Positions 1-6,113 of a stretch of DNA of 6,122 bases are shown here, in pieces. The translations under genes and the position numbers were made by a program. Within the stretch, counting starts at the first letter, position 1. Every line of letters starts with the position of its first letter. Source of the DNA: Clostridiales bacterium (GTDB lineage: Bacteria; Bacillota_A; Clostridia; Lachnospirales; Lachnospiraceae); NCBI GenBank assembly GCA_030154385.1, contig JASKJZ010000162.1:1-6122 (forward strand), given 5' to 3'. The notes beneath the pieces are model-generated. The model ran no database searches and had not been told where the DNA came from. It saw nothing but the letters and a program-made list of their open reading frames with translations.

Positions 1-1
1 G

Positions 2-1564
2 ATCTTGATTGTAGATGATATGCCTATTTTTCTTGAATATTTGAGAGGATTTATTGACTGGGAGGCATATGGATTTGAAATATGCTGTGAAGCAAAGGAT
101 GGCATGGAGGCGCTGGCACTCTTTAAGGAATACTATCCTGACATCGTATTAACGGACATTACGATGCCCTATATGAACGGACTTGAGCTTGCAGAAAAGA
201 TTATGGAGGAGGATAAAGAGACTTCTGTTATCCTGATTACCGGAAATAATGAGTTTGAATATGCAAGGCGCGCCGTTAAGATTGGAGTGTGCGATTATAT
301 CGTAAAACCGTTTGAAAAAGAGGAACTAATCATTAGTCTTTTAAAAATGCAGGATAATATAAACCGTGCTTTGGAACAAAGAAGCAAACGGCAGGAGGAT
401 CAGGAAATCAAGCGCGAGGAGCAGCTAAGAAGATTGATTTTTTCCAATAAAAATGCATATACGGATACTTATAAAGAGACACTTTCCCATGTCGGAATCG
501 AATTTGAGTCATCTTATTTTCTGGTTTATACCATCAAAATTGAGTTATATGACAACACTTCGGAGTATGAAAAACGTGTCAATTGGGAACGCGTTATTGT
601 AAGTATGCTAGGAGAGATGCTAGATATCGAGGGAAGCTATGCAAGCTTTTCTGATTATGAAAATAATATTGTCGCAATTCTAAATTTTTCAAGTGAAGCT
701 AATATGAAAAAATATCGTGGGCATGAGTTTCAGGATTTAATTTTAATGATTAAGGATTATTTAGGGTTATCCATATCGGTAGGGGTGAGCGACTACTGCT
801 ATGATATCAAGACAATAAAGGATGCGTATTATCAGACCCTGCAGGCTATTTCTTCGAATATTCGAGAGGAACGAGACAAGATATGGGACTATAAGAAGCT
901 TTCCTTGGAGGATGGGAGTGCATTCTACTCGCTCGAGGTAGTCGAGGAAATTTTGCGAAATCTGGAGCTTTGTAATCAAGAAGGTATTTTTGCGGTCATA
1001 GAACAGGAGCTTGACCGGGTGGAAGCCTTTCACAATGAAGATTTATTCCGGATGATTTGTATGAGCCTATTAAGTCTTTTGTTATCCAATTTGGTGAAAA
1101 ATGGAAGGAATATTGAGGATATCTTCGGAGAAAAATATTCCTTTTATGAGCGGCTTGGCTTTGCAAGCACCCATTATGAAAAAAGAGAGTTTCTTTTATC
1201 TTGCTACGAAACGGTAATTATATATGAGGAAGGTCAAAAAGAATCCAAATCGTATGAGGTAGCAGTACTTGCCAAACAGTATATAGAAGCACATTACAAA
1301 GAACCAGATATGAGCATTCAGGACATCTCAAAGGTACTTTTGGTCAATCAGACGTATCTTCGAAAAATGTTCAAAAGCGAAATGAATATGACGCTTTCGG
1401 AATATATCACGAAATATCGATTGGAAATGGCGCAGCGCCTGATCCGTGAGACAGATTACAAGCTGTTTCAGGTCGCAGAGGAAGTAGGTTACAGCGATGT
1501 AAGTTATTTTAGTAAATGCTTTAAAAAGTATTATGGGGTAACACCAAAAACAATAGCAAAATAA
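2..1564 (+). CDS. YesN-type response regulator: receiver plus AraC DNA-binding domain (5' end cut off)
   Basis: This is a cytoplasmic transcriptional regulator, the output half of a two-component system. Residues are numbered from the TTG at base 5. The receiver domain spans about 1-118, with the acidic pair D4-D5, phosphoacceptor D51 in the TDITMP context, the switch threonine T79 and the conserved K101 before P102-F103. The middle region, about 120-415, includes a stretch near 255-290 (ISVGVSDYCYD) that resembles the degenerate GGDEF-like part often found in YesN proteins. The AraC C-terminus (about 416-519) has two helix-turn-helix segments, near 437-456 and 486-510, and the typical GYSDVSYFSKCFKKYYG signature. 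The frame is open to the window edge and family members normally carry a few residues before ILIVDD, so the true start is probably just outside and the TTG is not the start. A YesM-like kinase is expected upstream but not visible. The family commonly controls sugar uptake and use. The downstream lipoprotein gene follows after 12 bases. Confidence 0.93.
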   Translation: MLIVDDMPIFLEYLRGFIDWEAYGFEICCEAKDGMEALALFKEYYPDIVLTDITMPYMNGLELAEKIMEEDKETSVILITGNNEFEYARRAVKIGVCDYIVKPFEKEELIISLLKMQDNINRALEQRSKRQEDQEIKREEQLRRLIFSNKNAYTDTYKETLSHVGIEFESSYFLVYTIKIELYDNTSEYEKRVNWERVIVSMLGEMLDIEGSYASFSDYENNIVAILNFSSEANMKKYRGHEFQDLILMIKDYLGLSISVGVSDYCYDIKTIKDAYYQTLQAISSNIREERDKIWDYKKLSLEDGSAFYSLEVVEEILRNLELCNQEGIFAVIEQELDRVEAFHNEDLFRMICMSLLSLLLSNLVKNGRNIEDIFGEKYSFYERLGFASTHYEKREFLLSCYETVIIYEEGQKESKSYEVAVLAKQYIEAHYKEPDMSIQDISKVLLVNQTYLRKMFKSEMNMTLSEYITKYRLEMAQRLIRETDYKLFQVAEEVGYSDVSYFSKCFKKYYGVTPKTIAK

Positions 1565-1566
1565 AT

Positions 1567-1574
1567 GGAGGGGG
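1567..1574 (+). promoter_or_regulatory. Ribosome binding site deciding the lipoprotein start
   Basis: GGAGGGGG lies 2 bases (5 from the GGAGG core) before the ATG at 1577. An earlier in-frame ATG at 1565 abuts the regulator's stop codon, overlaps this Shine-Dalgarno sequence and has no good site of its own, so 1577 is the better start. The closeness to the preceding stop suggests coupled translation. Confidence 0.8.
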
Positions 1575-1576
1575 TT

Positions 1577-2887
1577 ATGGAAAGAAAAAGGGAGAAATTA
1601 TGGATGGGGTGTCTGTTTGCCATTACTAGCTGTGTCTTTTTAACTGCTTGTACAAGTAATTCGCCCAAAACCAGCGAGAAAACAGGTGATAATGAGTCTG
1701 TTACGTTGACTATTTATGCTCAGTATGCAGATGAAGACACCATGTATCCTTATGATTATGCAGTGGAGAAGCTAAAAGAAGCCTATCCGAATGTTACACT
1801 AAAGCTTGACATTCAGGCGCAAGACGATGGACAAAAGCTTCAGACTTATGCCATTACGGGAAACCTGCCGGATATCTATCAGGCGGGCAAGCAGCAGATT
1901 GAAGCCTTTAAGGAATCAGGGAATATTATGAGACTAAACGAAGTGGCAAAGGAAGTTGGCTTTGACCAAAAGATAACAAAGGATGCAAACGATATTTTAT
2001 ATGATGAGGATGGTAATATTTATGCCTTTCCTTATGCAGGGAATGAAGTAGTCCTTTGGTATTACAATAAGGATTTATTTCAGAAATATGGGTTGGAGGT
2101 TCCAAAGACCTTTGACGAGCTCTGTCATGTAATTGATGTATTCAAGGAGCATGGTATCATACCAATGGCTTTGTTTGGAAAGGAAAAATGGGTAACGACT
2201 GCCCTTTACGATATTTTAGCCACCAGATTTGAACCCGGAGGAATCAAGGAGCTTGATGCAGGTACGGTATTAGAGCTTGGCGAAGGTTATCAAGAGGCAG
2301 CCAACGTGTTGCAGCAATTGGCTTCGCGGGGCATGTTTCCATCCAATGTGACCAGTCTGAATTATGATCAGGCAGTCGAACTGTTTTATTCGGGTGGTGC
2401 AGCAATGATGATCAACGGACAGTGGGAAATGGGATCTGCTTATGAGAAAATGAAGGATTCGGTGGATTGGATGTACTATCCATCCTATAGTGAAGAAGCA
2501 TATGAGGCAGGGAAAAAAGTGTTCTCGGGAGGCGGCACGATCGGGGGATATGCGGTTAATCCAAATTCCAGGCATAGGGAGTTGGCAGCAAAGGTGGCCG
2601 CTTTTATCTCGGAAAAATATTGTGAAGCCAAATATTTGTATCGTTCCAATCCCTTTGTTACGATACAGATTGAAGAGGAGCCGAAAACTCCCTTTAATGA
2701 AATGACAAAGAGGTTACTTTCGGCAACGAAAGAAGCGCAGTATACCAGATTTACGTGGGGACTTTCCAATGCACGTTTTAAAACCGAAATTGAGGATAAA
2801 ACACAGCTATTGTTAACCTCACAGTATCGGAAAGAAGAGTTTTGCGATGAGATGAATTCGTTATTGCAGAAGATGAAGGAAGAATAA
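1577..2887 (+). CDS. Extracellular solute-binding lipoprotein, family 1 (sugar-type ABC binding protein)
   Basis: This is a 436-residue binding protein anchored to the outer face of the membrane. The N-terminus has a basic stretch (MERKREK), a hydrophobic core and a lipobox LTAC with the lipidated cysteine at residue 25, followed by a Ser/Thr-rich linker. The mature part shows family 1 hallmarks. VTLTIYAQYAD forms the first strand. VVLWYYNKDLFQKYGLEVPKT (split here as VVLWYYNKDLF at about 158-168 and GLEVPKTFDEL at about 172-182) is the usual YNKDLF...P.T..EL block. FYSGGAAMMINGQWEMG (about 270-286) is the conserved glycine-rich/Trp ligand-cleft motif. Length matches the family. Oligosaccharides or sugars are the usual ligands, but the substrate cannot be read from sequence. 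The gene shares an operon with the YesN-type regulator, and a terminator follows at once, so no permease genes are linked downstream. It may deliver ligand to a distant transporter or act as a sensory partner of the two-component system; the latter is inference. Confidence 0.93.
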   Translation: MERKREKLWMGCLFAITSCVFLTACTSNSPKTSEKTGDNESVTLTIYAQYADEDTMYPYDYAVEKLKEAYPNVTLKLDIQAQDDGQKLQTYAITGNLPDIYQAGKQQIEAFKESGNIMRLNEVAKEVGFDQKITKDANDILYDEDGNIYAFPYAGNEVVLWYYNKDLFQKYGLEVPKTFDELCHVIDVFKEHGIIPMALFGKEKWVTTALYDILATRFEPGGIKELDAGTVLELGEGYQEAANVLQQLASRGMFPSNVTSLNYDQAVELFYSGGAAMMINGQWEMGSAYEKMKDSVDWMYYPSYSEEAYEAGKKVFSGGGTIGGYAVNPNSRHRELAAKVAAFISEKYCEAKYLYRSNPFVTIQIEEEPKTPFNEMTKRLLSATKEAQYTRFTWGLSNARFKTEIEDKTQLLLTSQYRKEEFCDEMNSLLQKMKEE

Positions 2888-2904
2888 GGATAAATTAGAA
2901 GAAC

Positions 2905-2945
2905 AAAAACATGCCCCTGCGTTATTATTGCAAGGGCATGTTTTT
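2905..2945. terminator. Bidirectional intrinsic terminator between convergent genes
   Basis: The arms 2905-2916 (five A, then CATGCCC) and 2934-2945 (GGGCATG, then five T) pair over 12 bases. The stem is extended inside by TGC (2918-2920) pairing with GCA (2930-2932) across one mismatch. T-rich tracts follow the GC-rich stem in both directions. It lies 17 bases after the lipoprotein stop and just beyond the stop of the minus-strand chemoreceptor gene, so it can serve both. Confidence 0.9.
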
Positions 2946-2961
2946 TCTTTACAATTTTTTG

Positions 2962-4725
2962 TTATCTCGTTATGAACTGTCCAACAAGTCCATTCAGGGA
3001 CTCAGCCTGTGCACTCAATTCTTCGCTGGTAGCGGAGCTCTCCTGGGCGGTAGCGGAGGTGTTTTGTACAACGGCAGAAATTTGCTCGATTCCTCCGTCT
3101 ATTTTTTTCATGGAGTGTGCCTGCTGGATCGAAAGATTGGTGGTTTTTTTAATAATTTCACGCATATTTTCAATGGCAGTAGCAACTTGAGTAAGAGAAG
3201 CAGAGGTAGCATCCACGATCTCATTGCCGCTCTGGATTTCTGCAAGAGTCGACTGAATGAGTTCTCTCGTATTCATCGCTGCGGCAGCGCTTTGATTGGC
3301 AAGTTCTCTGATTTCGTCTGCCACAACGGCAAAGCCGCGACCGGCATCTCCTGCTCTGGCAGCTTCGATTGCAGCATTCAACGATAGGAGATTGGTCTGA
3401 GAAGCAATATTTTCAATGCTCTGGATAATGGCTTCAATTTGAGAGGAGGTTTCTGTAATCTGTGTCATGGCCTGTGTCATACGTTCCATTTGTTTGGTAC
3501 TGTTTTGTGCTTCACCCGATACGGCCATTGCCATATCGTCCACTTCCTTGGAAGATTTTGCAGTATCTTCGACCTGCTCGGTCACTTCATCCACCGTAGC
3601 AGTCAACTCTTCGATAGAAGCAGCTTGATCGGTGGCTCCCTGCGCAAGACTTTGCGCGGCTTCTGCCATATTTTCCGCTCCGCCTGCTACTTGTTCTGCC
3701 GCTTCTTTGATTTCAGATATGGTGGAACTTAGCTGGGTTGCAATATGTTCCATGGAGGTTAAAATAGGAGCAAAATCTCCGATATAATTATTCGGGCATT
3801 GGCTTTCGAAGTTAAAGTCTCCCGAGGCGATTGTTTTTAGGCAGGCACCAATATCTTCTACGATTTCAAAGATGCTTTCGGTCGTATGTTTCATATTGGT
3901 TGCAAGGCTTCCAAGCTCATCTGCAGCTTCATAGTTTATGGATACGTGAAGATTGCCTTCGGACATCTGCTTAGCAGCGGTCTCAATTTCATGAATCGGG
4001 GAAGTCATAGCAGATACGATACGACGAATGCTTCGAATCGCAATGATTCCACTAAAGGCAGCGAGTGCAAGACAGAAGATTGTAACCAAAATGAGCACAA
4101 TGTTTGAGGTTGTATAGTCACTTTTTGCGCCAGTTTCCATATCTGCACCGATTTGATTTAATATTTCCTTTATATTTTGCATGCTAGGTGCATAATACGT
4201 CGTATAGATCTGGAGTGCGGCCATATTATTGCTAGCTAATGCACTGGTATACATTAGTTTTTCAAACTGTGCATTGTTATCAAGTGCTTTTTGGAAATCC
4301 TTTAATGATTGTTCATTTCCCTTATAATACTGTTTGATAATTTCAAAATTACTCTTTAGCTCTTCAATCTGTGCCTTTGAGGTATCAACATAGGATTGCG
4401 TTAGAGCAGTGTCGGAGGAGGTTGCAGCAAGTAAAATATTGATGGAGGCTTCTTCAATATTGGTCTGCATGCGCCACTGTGTTGTAACTACCTTATACGA
4501 GGTATTGTAAAAATTTCCAAAATTCGAACCAATAAATATGATAGCTGCGATGGAAAAGAGAATGGCGACAAAAAAGCTACCCATTGGAAAGAGGAACGAG
4601 CGTCGTAGTTTTCCGTGGATACTCATGTCTTGAAAGCTCATTTTCGCTTTTTTGCTAGCATTTTTTGTAGTTTTATCTAGCTTCATTTTCTTTTGTTTCA
4701 TTTTCTTTTGTTTCATAATCCCCAA
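2962..4725 (-). CDS. Methyl-accepting chemotaxis protein (transmembrane chemoreceptor)
   Basis: This 587-residue protein (from the TTG) senses ligand outside the cell and controls CheA through CheW. In order: a Lys-rich cytoplasmic tail (1-44), TM1 (about 45-67), an extracellular helical domain of about 140 residues that fits a four-helix-bundle sensor, TM2 (about 208-230), HAMP (about 231-284, with P243), a second HAMP-like linker with GDFNFE and YIGDFAPIL (about 300-322), then the long coiled-coil signalling domain. The hairpin tip is unmistakable: [15 protein letters not shown] (446-459) followed by [15 protein letters not shown] (462-476). Ala/Gln/Glu-rich helices on both sides hold likely methylation sites. 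There is no C-terminal NWETF-type CheR tether; it ends GQFITR. Start choice is uncertain. The TTG at 4725 sits 4 bases from AAAGGAG (4736-4730), and the ATG at 4716 sits 13 bases from it. No other chemotaxis genes are in view, so it is an orphan receptor here. The ligand is unknown. Confidence 0.95.
   Translation of the reverse strand: MGIMKQKKMKQKKMKLDKTTKNASKKAKMSFQDMSIHGKLRRSFLFPMGSFFVAILFSIAAIIFIGSNFGNFYNTSYKVVTTQWRMQTNIEEASINILLAATSSDTALTQSYVDTSKAQIEELKSNFEIIKQYYKGNEQSLKDFQKALDNNAQFEKLMYTSALASNNMAALQIYTTYYAPSMQNIKEILNQIGADMETGAKSDYTTSNIVLILVTIFCLALAAFSGIIAIRSIRRIVSAMTSPIHEIETAAKQMSEGNLHVSINYEAADELGSLATNMKHTTESIFEIVEDIGACLKTIASGDFNFESQCPNNYIGDFAPILTSMEHIATQLSSTISEIKEAAEQVAGGAENMAEAAQSLAQGATDQAASIEELTATVDEVTEQVEDTAKSSKEVDDMAMAVSGEAQNSTKQMERMTQAMTQITETSSQIEAIIQSIENIASQTNLLSLNAAIEAARAGDAGRGFAVVADEIRELANQSAAAAMNTRELIQSTLAEIQSGNEIVDATSASLTQVATAIENMREIIKKTTNLSIQQAHSMKKIDGGIEQISAVVQNTSATAQESSATSEELSAQAESLNGLVGQFITR
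4687..4716 (-). repeat. 15-base tandem duplication at the chemoreceptor N-terminus
   Basis: Two identical adjacent 15-base units (4716-4702 and 4701-4687) each encode MKQKK and each begin with an ATG. A third ATG AAG follows at 4686. The duplication keeps frame, lengthens the basic cytoplasmic tail by five residues and multiplies in-frame start codons. Confidence 0.85.
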
Positions 4726-4766
4726 TAATCTCCTTTACTCACTATAAATTTGCTTACGATAGGTTA

Positions 4767-4795
4767 ATTATAGGCTATTGCCCTTTCAATATCAA
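4767..4795 (-). promoter_or_regulatory. Sigma-A promoter of the chemoreceptor gene
   Basis: On the minus strand, -35 TTGATA (4795-4790) and -10 TATAAT (4772-4767) are separated by exactly 17 bases. Transcription would begin near 4760, giving a leader of about 35 bases before the TTG start. The -35 box covers the hydrolase stop codon (4794-4792). The pattern is housekeeping sigma-A rather than the motility sigma-D type. Confidence 0.8.
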
Positions 4796-5766
4796 GTTTT
4801 ATGTTGTTTTATGTGGTTTGTTTTTGATGTTCTGGATGGTTTTGTATCAGAAACTTGTATAATTTGGAAAAACTGTCCAACTTCCCTCCAGGCCGCTTTA
4901 CTTTCTGGTAACATAGAACCAGACATTTGAAATACGTGGAACATTCCCTCATATTGAGACAGACGAACCTTTATGCCACTCTCCTTTGCTTTTTTGGCTA
5001 GTTGTGTAGAGTCGCTTAATAGCACTTCATGGGTACCTACCTGAATTAGCATAGGAGGTAGCCCCTTCATATCTCCAAATAATGGGGAAATATAAGGATT
5101 TTTTGGATCGTGCGAGCCAATATAGGAGGAATTGTAGAGCATATTGTTGATACTATTTCCAAATAACGGGTCGATTTCAAAATTTTTGATATGACTGCTT
5201 CCGCTGTTTGTAAGGTCACACCATGGTGACATTAGTATGAGACCTCCTGGAAGTGGGAGTTTATGATCTCGTAGATAAAGGCAAAGAGCAACGGCTAGTC
5301 CCCCTCCAGCAGAGTCTCCAGCGATGGTGATTCGTTTTGGTGCATAACCAAGCTCTGCTATCATATGACGATAGGTTGTGAGTGCATCCATGAGAGCGGC
5401 AGGGTATGGATGTTCGGGTGCAACGCGGTAATCTACGGTTACGACATCACTATTTTGACACTGTTTATGGTAATAAATTGAAAAACGACGGTAAGCATTT
5501 TTCATCGGTCCAATATAGCCGCCGCCATGAAGCTGGAGTATGGCGGTCTTACTTTTTTCTCTAGAAGCTCGTAAGTACTCAAAGGAAAAGTGTTCGAGCA
5601 TAATGGTTTCGTGTTGATATTTTGCAGGGTAAATAAAGGGTGGTTCAATGGGATGCTTTCGGTATTTGCCGGTCTGTATTGATTCTCCTAAGTGGTGTGT
5701 GGAAGTGATTTCGGCAATCAATTCACGCATTAAAACCCCTTTTTTACTTGTCATGCTATCCTTCAT
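4792..5766 (-). CDS. Alpha/beta hydrolase, hormone-sensitive-lipase (GDSAGG) family esterase
   Basis: This is a 324-residue esterase/lipase-type hydrolase without signal peptide or membrane segment, so probably cytoplasmic. The oxyanion-hole motif HGGGY is at about 80-84, and YRVAPEHPYPAAL, typical of this family, starts at about 113. The nucleophile S152 lies in GDSAGG (150-155). The acidic triad residue appears to be E247 in VGTHEVLLSDS, where many relatives have Asp, and the histidine is H277 in MFHVF. All expected catalytic parts are present and the length is normal. The family cleaves short-chain esters or lactones; some relatives are annotated as monoterpene epsilon-lactone hydrolases, but the substrate here is unknown. 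The start at 5766 is chosen because AGGAGG (5778-5773) sits 6 bases upstream; an in-frame ATG at 5790 has no comparable site. It precedes the chemoreceptor gene in the same direction with no terminator between. The basic C-terminal tail after about residue 305 looks like a poorly conserved extension. Confidence 0.93.
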   Translation of the reverse strand: MKDSMTSKKGVLMRELIAEITSTHHLGESIQTGKYRKHPIEPPFIYPAKYQHETIMLEHFSFEYLRASREKSKTAILQLHGGGYIGPMKNAYRRFSIYYHKQCQNSDVVTVDYRVAPEHPYPAALMDALTTYRHMIAELGYAPKRITIAGDSAGGGLAVALCLYLRDHKLPLPGGLILMSPWCDLTNSGSSHIKNFEIDPLFGNSINNMLYNSSYIGSHDPKNPYISPLFGDMKGLPPMLIQVGTHEVLLSDSTQLAKKAKESGIKVRLSQYEGMFHVFQMSGSMLPESKAAWREVGQFFQIIQVSDTKPSRTSKTNHIKQHKT

Positions 5767-5772
5767 GGCATT

Positions 5773-5778
5773 CCTCCT
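5773..5778 (-). promoter_or_regulatory. Ribosome binding site deciding the hydrolase start
   Basis: A full AGGAGG on the minus strand lies 6 bases before the ATG at 5766-5764. It falls inside the longer frame that opens at 5790, which argues that the eight extra residues are not translated. Confidence 0.8.
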
Positions 5779-5798
5779 ATGTTTCATCATTCTTTCTT

Positions 5799-5827
5799 AG
5801 TTTACTGAATTTATTCCATCGTTGCAA
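5799..5827 (-). promoter_or_regulatory. Candidate promoter of the hydrolase gene
   Basis: On the minus strand, TTGCAA (5827-5822) and TAAACT (5804-5799) are 17 bases apart. Each matches four of six consensus bases. Spacing and position, about 35 bases before the start codon, are right, but the boxes are weak and other AT-rich options exist nearby. Confidence 0.4.
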
Positions 5828-5831
5828 TGAT
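5818..5831. promoter_or_regulatory. Palindromic operator-like site over the candidate -35 box
   Basis: ATCGTTGCAATGAT is a 14-base palindrome with one mismatched pair. It covers the candidate -35 box of the hydrolase gene. The position suits a repressor site, but no regulator is encoded in the window and only one copy is seen. Confidence 0.3.
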
Positions 5832-5860
5832 AAAACTTGTCTTTTTTTGACTCTGGTGCA

Positions 5861-5888
5861 TTTCATGCAAGCATGAAACACATGACCT
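5861..5888 (+). repeat. 28-base direct repeat, left copy
   Basis: It is identical to 6028-6055. It begins TTTCATGC AA GCATGAAA, itself a small palindrome, and ends ACACATGACCT. Confidence 0.9.
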
Positions 5889-5904
5889 ATGAAACACATG
5901 ACCT
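5873..5904 (+). repeat. 16-base tandem repeat, two abutting copies
   Basis: ATGAAACACATGACCT occurs at 5873-5888 and again directly at 5889-5904. It is the right-hand part of the 28-base repeat. The second copy runs on identically with 6040-6059 for 20 bases. Confidence 0.9.
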
Positions 5905-5927
5905 TTTGGTGGGTTGTATGATACCAC

Positions 5928-5959
5928 GGATTGCTCCGCACTGCGTGCTTTCGTAATCC
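5928..5959. other. Stem-loop in the core of the repeat region
   Basis: GGATTGC (5928-5934) pairs with GTAATCC (5953-5959) over seven positions with one G-T wobble. Inside, GCAC (5938-5941) can pair with GTGC (5945-5948). CGGA/TCCG (5927-5930 and 5935-5938) offers an alternative fold. This segment looks richer in G+C than its surroundings. Confidence 0.5.
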
Positions 5960-5974
5960 TAAAATATTCGAAAT

Positions 5975-6010
5975 TCGCCCGAGATGGGCTTCTTTCTCAT
6001 ATTTTGGCGA
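5975..6010. other. Second inverted-repeat segment in the repeat core
   Basis: TCGCC (5975-5979) can pair with GGCGA (6006-6010). GCCC (5977-5980) can instead pair with GGGC (5986-5989) in a tight hairpin. AAAATAT (5961-5967) and ATATTTT (5999-6005) are also inverted but would cross the TCGCC/GGCGA stem. The pairings compete, and the stems are short. Confidence 0.35.
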
Positions 6011-6015
6011 GTCCC

Positions 6016-6056
6016 AAGGTCATGTTTTTTCATGCAAGCATGAAACACATGACCTT
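6016..6056. repeat. Near-perfect 41-base palindrome (long hairpin)
   Basis: The left arm 6016-6035 and right arm 6038-6056 pair almost fully around a two-base AA centre, with one mismatch and a one-base bulge next to it. Only TTTT follows on the plus strand and GGG on the minus strand, so it is a weak terminator candidate in either direction. It contains the right copy of the 28-base repeat and ends just before the promoter at 6057. Confidence 0.8.
6028..6055 (+). repeat. 28-base direct repeat, right copy
   Basis: It is identical to 5861-5888, 167 bases downstream. Unlike the left copy, it is preceded by an inverted partner (6016-6025), which lets it fold into the long palindrome. Confidence 0.9.
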
Positions 6057-6085
6057 TTGACTCTGGTATCATACTTTGGTATAAT
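6057..6085 (+). promoter_or_regulatory. Sigma-A promoter for a gene beginning right of the window
   Basis: TTGACT (6057-6062) and TATAAT (6080-6085) are 17 bases apart, which is near consensus. Transcription would start near 6092. The -35 box is part of the 13-base repeat at 6055-6067, and the spacer contains the inverted repeat TGGTATCATAC (6064-6074). No coding sequence begins before the window ends. Confidence 0.8.
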
Positions 6086-6106
6086 GGACGGGAATTCTAT
6101 TAGAGC

Positions 6107-6113
6107 GAGAGGA
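6107..6113 (+). promoter_or_regulatory. Probable ribosome binding site of the next gene
   Basis: GAGAGGA lies about 20 bases after the predicted transcription start, and an A-rich run leads to the window edge. A start codon at or just after 6123 would have usable spacing. The gene itself is not visible. Confidence 0.5.

Larger units (their letters stand above)
5845..6074. repeat. Composite structured extragenic repeat region, possibly a non-autonomous element
   Basis: This gene-free stretch is dense with related repeats. A 13-base word, TTTTGACTCTGGT, occurs at 5845-5857 and 6055-6067. A 28-base direct repeat occurs at 5861-5888 and 6028-6055, with a partial copy at 5889-5908. GTATGATACCA (5916-5926) is inverted at 6064-6074, and ACATGACCTT (5896-5905) is inverted at 6016-6025. 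Between these arms lie two smaller hairpin-forming segments. No convincing coding sequence was found. The arrangement resembles a REP- or MITE-like element, but whether it recurs elsewhere in the genome cannot be seen here. Confidence 0.6.

Noticed and set aside
767..1033. Minus-strand frame of 88 codons inside the regulator gene
   Set aside because: It is antisense to the regulator's middle region, with no start signal or family resemblance.
2270..2769. Minus-strand and alternative plus-strand frames within the lipoprotein gene
   Set aside because: They overlap a well-supported coding sequence in other frames and show no start signals.
2911..3387. Open plus-strand frame of 158 codons
   Set aside because: It lies wholly opposite the chemoreceptor's conserved signalling domain and the terminator, and has no ribosome binding site or recognisable family.
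3439..4107. Other open plus-strand frames across the chemoreceptor gene
   Set aside because: They are antisense to a clearly conserved gene, and their Cys/His/Phe-rich translations are typical of shadow frames.
4726..4766. Motility sigma-D promoter for the chemoreceptor
   Set aside because: No TAAA...GCCGATAA-like pair was found; the near-consensus sigma-A boxes just upstream explain the start better.
5873..5956. Short plus-strand frame of 27 codons starting MKHMTYETHD
   Set aside because: There is no Shine-Dalgarno sequence, and it runs through a 16-base tandem repeat whose length is not a multiple of three and through hairpin stems, so it is better read as noncoding repeat.
5890..6030. 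tRNA, riboswitch or insertion-sequence gene in the right intergenic region
   Set aside because: There is no cloverleaf, no recognised aptamer core and no transposase reading frame; only short hairpins and repeats are visible.
5861..6055. CRISPR-like array
   Set aside because: There are only two full copies, separated by about 140 bases, plus one abutting partial copy; there is no regular spacing and no cas gene.
6016..6056. Long palindrome as a strong intrinsic terminator
   Set aside because: The stem is not GC-rich, only four T follow on the plus strand and GGG on the minus strand, and no gene in the window ends into it.
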